Assembly (NCBI GenBank): GCA_021234155.1
Contig: JAJEKV010000022.1
Span: forward strand, 7,471,961-7,535,960
Direction: 5' to 3'
Source of the DNA: Isoetes taiwanensis
Taxonomy: Eukaryota; Streptophyta; Lycopodiopsida; Isoetales; Isoetaceae
Length of the DNA stretch: 64,000 nucleotides
Position numbers and translations under genes: made by a program. A model generated the notes under the pieces. The model did not search any database. It worked only from the letters and a program-made list of their open reading frames with translations, and was not told where the DNA came from. How positions within the stretch are numbered: position 1 is the first letter of the stretch; every line of letters starts with the position of its first letter. This document shows positions 57,721 through 64,000 of this stretch, in pieces.

Positions 57721-60270
57721 GAGGGCGAGGCACCAGACCATATCTAAGGTGAGTCTCATATTTATGCCGCTATTGAGACCGGACAAGCAGATAGTCAACC
57801 TTCTGTCATCTCCACGGTTGGCCAAGTAGACTGTAAACCCTTTATCATTCTCATGGATACGGATAGTACACACAATTTTGCCTCCCCTAGAATGGCAGAA
57901 GTTTTGCAGCTCAATCCCGTCAAAGCCACGTCCAGCCACGCTGGCTAGTGGGGCCGTGCGCCACACAAAGGGTCGTCGCATCAATTTGATCAGTTGCTAG
58001 GAGCACCCATTGCTCTAGGGGCCAAGATCATGGACATTGGCTGATATGACCTTATTGTGGGTATGGAGTTTTTGGCTGCCGCAAAGGCAAACATAGATTG
58101 TGAGAAACGAGAAGTTACCTTCAATACAGCCAACTGAACCCGGGTGACCGTAGCAGGTAAACCAGTTATCCCCATTATGCAGCATCTCATTACGTCAGTT
58201 GGATAGGACTATCAAGAAGTCTCAGGTTGTTTATCGCATTCGGCTTGCTTCAGTAGACGCCAAGTCCAAACAAGATGAAGTTATTGATAGTTTGCCTCCA
58301 GCAGTAGCAGATGTTCTTCGGGAATACCATGACCTCTTTCCAGACGAAATTCATTGATTGCCACCTTTTAGAGGCATGGCATGTGAAATTACCTTAGAAC
58401 CAGGCATCAAGCCTACTAGTAAGGCTCCATACAGAATGAGTACCCCTGAACTAACGGAGCTCAAGAAATAGTTGCAAGAGCTTCTTAAATTGGGCTTCAT
58501 TCAACCAAGTGTGTCGCCTTTTGGCGCCCCAATTCTCTTTGTAAAGAAGAAGGATGGCGCTTTGAGAATGTGCATTGACTATCACCAACTTAATAAGCAC
58601 ACCATTAAGAATCGGTATGCCTTACCACGTGCCGACGATCTAATGGATCAATTACAGAGGGCTAAGTACTTTACGAAGATTGATCTTCGTTCGGGATATC
58701 ACCAGATACGCATTAAGGAAGATGACATCCATAAATCTGCATTCCGCACATGTTATGGGCATTATGAGCTTACTGTGATGCCATTTGGGCTAACTAATGC
58801 TCCAGCCACATTTATGAGGTTAATGAACGATGTTTTCCGCGAGTATCTTGATGATTTTGTCATCGTATTCTTTGATGATAACCATGAGCGCCACCTTCGG
58901 TTGGCCTTGCAGAAACTGAGACGCCACCAATTGTACGCCAAGTTCTCCAAGTGTCAGTTTGCAACCACTAAGGTTGACTACCTAGGGCATATTGTTTCTG
59001 CAGAAGGGATAGCTACAAATGCAACTAAGATTGAAGCAGTAAAGGATTGGCAAATTCCAACAAATGTGTCCGAAGTCCGCAGTTTTCTAGGGTTGGCCAG
59101 ATATTACCGCAAGTTTATGAAGGATTTTTCTAAGTTAGCCGCACCCCTTATGGACCTAACCAAACATGAAAAGGTTAGAGATTGGATGGCACATTGGAAG
59201 GACAAATTCCAAGCCGGATTCCAATCATTAAAGGATGCATTGACAACGGCCCCGGTTCTCACGTTGCCAGACCCTCAGAAGGATAAGTGGATTGCCACGG
59301 ATGCTAATAAAATAGCTACCGATGGAGTATTAATGCAGGAAGATAGGGTAATCGCCTATGATTCTCGAAAGATGAATGAAGCGGAACCCCATGCATGACC
59401 AAGAGTTACTTGCTGTCATGCGTGCCTTGTGCATTTGTACGCATTATTTACTTGGGCGACGATTCCAGTTGGATACCGATCACCAAAGCCTCCAGTATAT
59501 CTTTACGCAACCGCACCTCAATTTGAGACAGAGACGATGGATGGAGTTCCTCAAAGAAAATGATTTTGAGATAGTGTATAAGCCGGACAAGCATAATGTG
59601 GTTGCTGACGTCCTTTCCAGACATCCATTGGTCACTAGAATGCATTGTAATGCCATATCCACACTCTCCAGTGAATTTGGTAGGCAGATACAATAGGCTC
59701 TTCTAGCAGATCCTGAATTTCGGGAGATCTGGCAAAGTTTATCTAAGGAAGCCAGAACTGATAAAAAGAGGGAGGCATTCTGCCACTATAAAAAGGAGGG
59801 TTATCTCCTTCATTACAAAGATAAGTTATGTGTTCACGAGACGTCAGAAGTTCGCAAGCTCATTCTCCATGATACACATAACAGTCCTATAGCGGGGCGT
59901 GCAGGATTTAGGAAGACCTATTTTAAGATCCGCTCCAGCTATTTTTGGCTAGGAATGAAGAAACACATTGCCAGATATATTAAGCAATGTCAGATATGTC
60001 AGCAAACAAAGGCAGAGCAGTTACGTATCCCGGGGGAATTCTAACCCCTAGATGTGCCTAATGCAAAATGGGAAGTTACCATGGATTTTATCGTGGAGCT
60101 TCCGTGCACCTTAAGGGGCTTTGACGCCTTAATGGTGGTAGTCGACAACCTTTTCAAAATGGCACACTTTTTGCCATGTCATACCACAGATACTGCCCTG
60201 TTGTTTACATAAGAAGTCTTTCTCCTTCATGGGAATGGGGAGAATTTGACGTTCCAGATATTTATACGGT
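57721..60270 (+). pseudogene. chromovirus-like gypsy pol, truncated
   Basis: Protease: ILMDTDSTHNFASPRMAEVL (57850-57910), with Asp-Thr-Asp in place of DSG, then IVGMEFLAAAKANIDCEKRE. Reverse transcriptase, frame 58472-59398: [60 protein letters not shown] at the active site, [32 protein letters not shown]. RNase [18 protein letters not shown] and, one frameshift on, [36 protein letters not shown] (to 59640). Integrase: IRSSYFWLGMKKHIARYI, QCQICQQTKAEQ and TMDFIVELPCTLRGFDALMV, ending near the second catalytic Asp at about 60270. It has several stops and frameshifts and no LTRs that I can find. Confidence 0.9.
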
Positions 60271-61320
60271 ATATGTATACATACTATGACACGTCATCAG
60301 TATCTAACTAGACCCCTAAGGGTCAATAAGGGATAACTTGGGTTTCACCTAAAAGGGATTTTATTAGCTATGCTAAAATTATTAGTGGATAAATAATCTA
60401 ATTAGACTAATTAGATTATAATTAGCAAAAGGGAGTCAATAGAGGAGCCACCTGGCCCAAATCGATTGGCCAAGTGGGACTTGTCAAATTGGGAGGAGAA
60501 ATTGGGGTCCTACCCCCATTTCTGCCCCAAAATCGATTTAGGGAAGAGAAGAAGAAGAGTAGTTACCAGTTCTTGTAAACATACCTGAAGAATGGATGTC
60601 TTTCGAGATAATGGGTCCAGCCAGGAGACTGGTTAGTCCTTAGATAGCTTGTATTCCCGCTAACACTTCTTTGAGTAGATGGAATGGTTAAATTCTCTCT
60701 TTATATGTTATTATGATGATGATGGATACTTAGATGGTGTTTATATTCTTCTTTCTGCTCCTTCCATGTATTGGGGGTTAAGGGAAGGGTAGAGACCTAA
60801 AAGCTTCCTAGAACTAGAGATGTTTCTCGCTAGAACCCTTAAAACCTGCGGCCTGTGTACAAGAGACCATCGGGATGTGGATGCTATGACGTGGTTCAAC
60901 ACCAAATAACGGACACAATTGGTGAAGTGGGGGCGGATGCCTTGCTGAGCGTGGCTACTGGGGCTCCTACAGTGTGCTAGCCTTATAGTCGGTCACTGCA
61001 TGTGGGCCGGGTATGGGTCTGACACCTCCTGGGTCACAGGAAATGTGCCTATGTGGACGTCCTGGACCTTGCGTAGATTTAGAAGGGTAAGTCGAGTACG
61101 GATGCTTGTGTACCTCGTGGCACGTATCCTCTAGCACACCCATGGAACCATTGTGATTTTGGAGGGAATTTATCCCTTTCCTGCCTCATCGGACCCGGGA
61201 GATGTAACCCGGAGTAGTCTCATAGGGTGAATCCATGAGATTGCGTCTCTGGGAGGCTACAACCACGTCAGAGCATGATTTAGCCTATCTGCAAAGTGTG
61301 CATAAGAGGGGCGGATGGAG
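60271..61320. other. no gene recognised
   Basis: After the break in integrase the sequence changes character. At 60385-60425 there is a palindromic AT run (TAATCTAATTAGACTAATTAGATTA). The rest shows no frames or repeats that I can place. It could be the LTR or body of an insertion that truncated the gypsy pol. Confidence 0.4.
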
Positions 61321-61324
61321 TGGA

Positions 61325-62072
61325 CTACCCTAATGCCCGCCAACGCCATGTTTTAGAAACATAGGAGACCATGCTTGCTAGCCTTACAAATGCTGGGCAT
61401 GAGGTTTCTTGTGGACTATGAGGTTCCGGCTGTAAGACATCCTCACATAGCATATCAAAAGCATTTCCGGCTCTTTTTTCTGCTCTTCTTTTGCTGGGAT
61501 TCTGTTCTAGGTTCTTGCATTTTGTTTCTATTCCAAAATCCATCTTTTCGGACTTCTTTTTGATGCAGCATCAAGCAGACAATTAGTGGGCATAAAGGCT
61601 CCTAGAAGCAGTCAATTCATCATCCATAGTTTGGAGCAGATGTGCAACAGAGCATCATGCAAATGCCCTAAGGGAAAAAAGCCAAATCCCGTAGGTGGCC
61701 ATTTTGGCGCAAAATACAGAGTAAAAAAAAAACTTGCATGCATTGCAGATCTTAGATCTAAGTATCTCTATTGCGTCTTTTACCTTGTTTCAAGAGATCT
61801 GCGCCATATCTGACCTCTGCAAATGGGCTTGCCCCCAGCCTATTTCTGATATGGCTAAGCATGTTTCTGATACGATTCCGAGAAAGATAGGAGACCATGC
61901 TTGGCGGCCTTACAAATCTTTGGGCGATGAAATCGAGCAATGGCTTCGCCTTGGTGCCTTTGGTTGTAGAGAAAGCCATTACATAAAAAAGGTCGCAAAC
62001 AGAGCTGCAAAGGGTTTCTTTTGGATCCTTGAAACAGGGGAAAAGATTCTAAGCTGTTATGCCGTGTTTTGA
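61325..62072. other. unrecognised region with a diverged internal duplication
   Basis: ATAGGAGACCATGCTTG and GCCTTACAAAT stand together at 61361-61392 and again at 61887-61917, and the two copies give similar minus frames (FVR..SMVSY.S). A plus frame of 112 codons (61734-62072) covers the second copy. I do not recognise it. Confidence 0.35.
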
Positions 62073-62479
62073 TCCACGGTTACATCCACGCTCTAATTTT
62101 GTTCTTGCAATTTCTCTCGATTTAAGCCCCTCCATAGCTATGGCCGGATGGAGGGGCTCTTGAAGGCTGTATTTGCTCAAAGATCGAGAGCGTGCTCCTC
62201 AAAAGGCTATTTTGCAGATCCGGCAAGGTTTTTCCGAGAAGAAGGCATTTTGAGATATGAGGTAAGACTGAAGCTCGTCTTTGTGGGAAGAAGATCGATT
62301 CGGGATGTGAGGTGAGGCCGAGTAACAAGAATAACGTAGTGTTATCCATGCTTATTATTTGGAAATAAATAAGGGGAGATAACGGGGAAAAAAAAAAAAG
62401 GCATAGACAAAATTTGTGGTAGCGTTGATTCTTGTCGGTGAAGCTTGAGAATGGCACACCCACGAGAGGTAATATTGAT

Positions 62480-62597
62480 TAAGTATCATTTCGACTACCG
62501 AAAGTCGATAATTGATTATACTTTAGTCATTAGTTTAATGTAATTAATTTAAATTAATTATTAATTATATTTTTATTATTAATTATTTTTTAATCTT
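62480..62597. other. AT-rich tract at the LINE insertion site
   Basis: Almost only A and T (TTAATTAATTTAAATTAATT-type) directly next to the LINE tail. TTAATTATT at 62579-62587 recurs at 63789-63797 at the other end of LINE copy B; this is a possible but offset target duplication. Confidence 0.5.
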
Positions 62598-63790
62598 AAG
62601 GAAGGAAGGAAGGAAGGAAGGTACTTTTATAGTCCCACGGAGACCAATCGGTCTATGGGACCCAATCTAAAAAGCAACAAAGCCGGATTCTTGCCGGATT
62701 AAAACCCAGCCGAAGAAGGGTTTTCGAGGAAAAAACCGTGGCAAACAATCGGCCCGACAAAGCTGTCCTAACATATAAAATGCGTAAACACCCAAATATA
62801 TCTGATCATGCACACGTAGTAGTGCCTAATCGGCCGGGCAGCCGGTGAGGGGCAAAGGTGACCTCGCGGTCCAAGTACCTCACGAATAATGCGACCCTGT
62901 GGCACGATCTTGACGGTGTGTTCATCGGCAAATGCAAGGCAAGTCCACCGCATTACTAAGGGGCGTTATCGGCCCGGATCGAATTTGAACGGGCAACTCG
63001 AAAGTGTGAGACTCATCCTCAATGGCCCCGTTTGACAAAGACCAGCCGAGCTCTGTCTGGCGGGCTCCCCAATCCACCCGCCTGCCTCGATCGCGAAGAT
63101 GGTGGGCACCCAGGCGAATGGAGGCAATGAGTGCAAGCTTTTTGGCATTTGAACGCAGTGTAGCCGTGGCCCCTGGCTAACGAGGGTTGATGTGCTCCTT
63201 TGACGCTTTCTAGAGCGCCGAGGGTCCCGAGAGCTTGCCAAGGAAACAAGCTGTCTAGGTACTCAGTCGCCACGATGCGGTAGCGGTGCCCACACCTGCG
63301 CATCATTGCTCTACCACGTTCCATCCGGGCGAACCACTAATCCTCTTACCCCCCCCCACGGGCCCTAAGCCTTTCGCGGACCCATGGCCACGGTGTAAGC
63401 CGGTGGGGAGCCGAGCATCACCCATAGTAACCACTTTTCTCGAAAATAGGCGATGTGTCTATCAAAGAACATTCACGAAGCGGCAAGAATCGATTTCTGC
63501 GGCGAGAATCGATAGGGGACTGAAGGTTTCACCCCAAGTGCCCATGCCAAAAATACCTTTCGCACCAACTCCAAGTCATTCCAGTCGCCAAAGAGGCGGC
63601 CAGGGCCCCAAACCTCGACCCCGTCTGAAGGGGCGGGCTCGACCCGGTGCGAGCAGTGTATTGATGGCCCCAATCATAGAGCTACGCACGGTGGTGATTT
63701 GTTACGCATGGCATAAAGCTTTCGGCCTTTGTCACACTTGGCCGGATAGGCGCCTCCGGCCCGAGGCGAGGAGGGGCTTCTATCCCCTTT
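62598..63790 (-). mobile_element. LINE copy B, 5'-truncated 3' part
   Basis: Aligns with LINE copy A (9312-9375 joined to 22399-about 23560): the same (GAAG)n tail, ACGGAGACCAATCGGTCTAT, GGGACCCAAT, and GGTGTGTTCATCGGCAAATG, GGGGCAAAGGTGACCTCGC further in. It ends at about 63790, where copy A continues into the reverse transcriptase, so only the C-terminal part and 3' UTR remain. Frames are badly broken. It serves as the empty-site control for the gypsy insertion in copy A. Confidence 0.85.
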
Positions 63791-63794
63791 AATT

Positions 63795-64000
63795 ATTGTT
63801 GGCTTCCCTCTCCCTCTTACGCCTTCACCTCTTCCCCCAACTCTTCCCCTCAACCCACTTCCCTTGCCCCTCTTCTCCTCCCCTCCTCACACACTCTTCC
63901 GCTTCCCCTTGCAGCCAGCCAACTCCCTCCCCCACCTTTTCAAAGCGACCCCACGTCCCAGGCTCCTCCCCTTTTGAACTCCCCCTCCCCCCTTTCCAAA
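63795..64000. repeat. pyrimidine-rich tract to the window end
   Basis: About 200 bases consist mainly of C and T (blocks such as CCCTCTCCCTCTTACG and CCCTCCTCACACACTC) with few G. It starts where LINE copy B ends. Its nature is unknown and it continues beyond the window. Confidence 0.6.

Noticed and set aside
57613-58190. Minus frames of 123 and 66 codons
   Set aside because: Antisense shadows of the gypsy protease region, which is clear on the plus strand.

Overview
This window is nuclear DNA of a land plant with a repeat-rich genome. The evidence is a receptor-like kinase gene with short plant-type introns and GT-AG sites, a Ty3/gypsy element of the Tat type that carries a second RNase H, PIF/Harbinger and hAT-like relics, tRNA-derived SINE pieces and TRIM-type mini-retrotransposons. 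A GC-rich non-LTR retrotransposon with a tetranucleotide tail is not of the usual angiosperm L1 type, so a fern, lycophyte, bryophyte or gymnosperm fits at least as well as a flowering plant; the sequence alone does not settle this. Only one gene in the window looks functional.

Layout. 0-9.3 kb: a tRNA-like relic, unrecognised degenerate frames, a PIF/Harbinger transposase pseudogene on the minus strand (4058-5212), a TCTGACG-periodic patch and a 356-bp Tourist-like MITE (6710-7065). 9.3-24.9 kb: a nested stack. A minus-strand LINE (3' end at 9312, 5'-truncated near 24.89 kb) is split by a 13.0-kb gypsy element (9376-22393, TSD GGGAC, LTRs about 2.4 kb). That element is itself hit by a 1000-bp hAT-like element (17844-18843) and by an approximately 895-bp insert inside its reverse transcriptase. 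24.9-26.6 kb: little recognisable.

26.6-44.1 kb: a 17.5-kb array of three modules in varying order (hairpin module H, long module L with a tRNA-like core, short module S). It has 12 GC-rich foldback hairpins, an alternating 1.8/1.5-kb spacing repeated as a 3.3-kb dimer, and a SINE inserted in one hairpin. 44.2-46.0 kb: a minus-strand receptor-like (CRCK-type) protein kinase whose kinase domain is fully readable over five exons. 46-51 kb: unrecognised sequence with a gypsy relic and an A-tailed retroposon end. 51.2-52.8 kb: a Pack-type DNA element with long hairpin-forming inverted ends that carries a fragment of serine acetyltransferase. 54.3-57.2 kb: a coding-free TRIM/LARD retrotransposon followed head-to-head by a 333-bp mini-TRIM. 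57.7-60.3 kb: a broken chromovirus-like gypsy pol. 62.6-63.8 kb: a second, 5'-truncated copy of the LINE, then a C/T-only-like tract to the window end.

A technical caution: differences between repeat copies (LTR pair, array units) are concentrated at CAG/CTG and CG sites and come in patches with indels. This looks like uncorrected base-calling error at methylated CHG/CG sites more than evolution, so frameshifts and LTR divergence here should be read with care.
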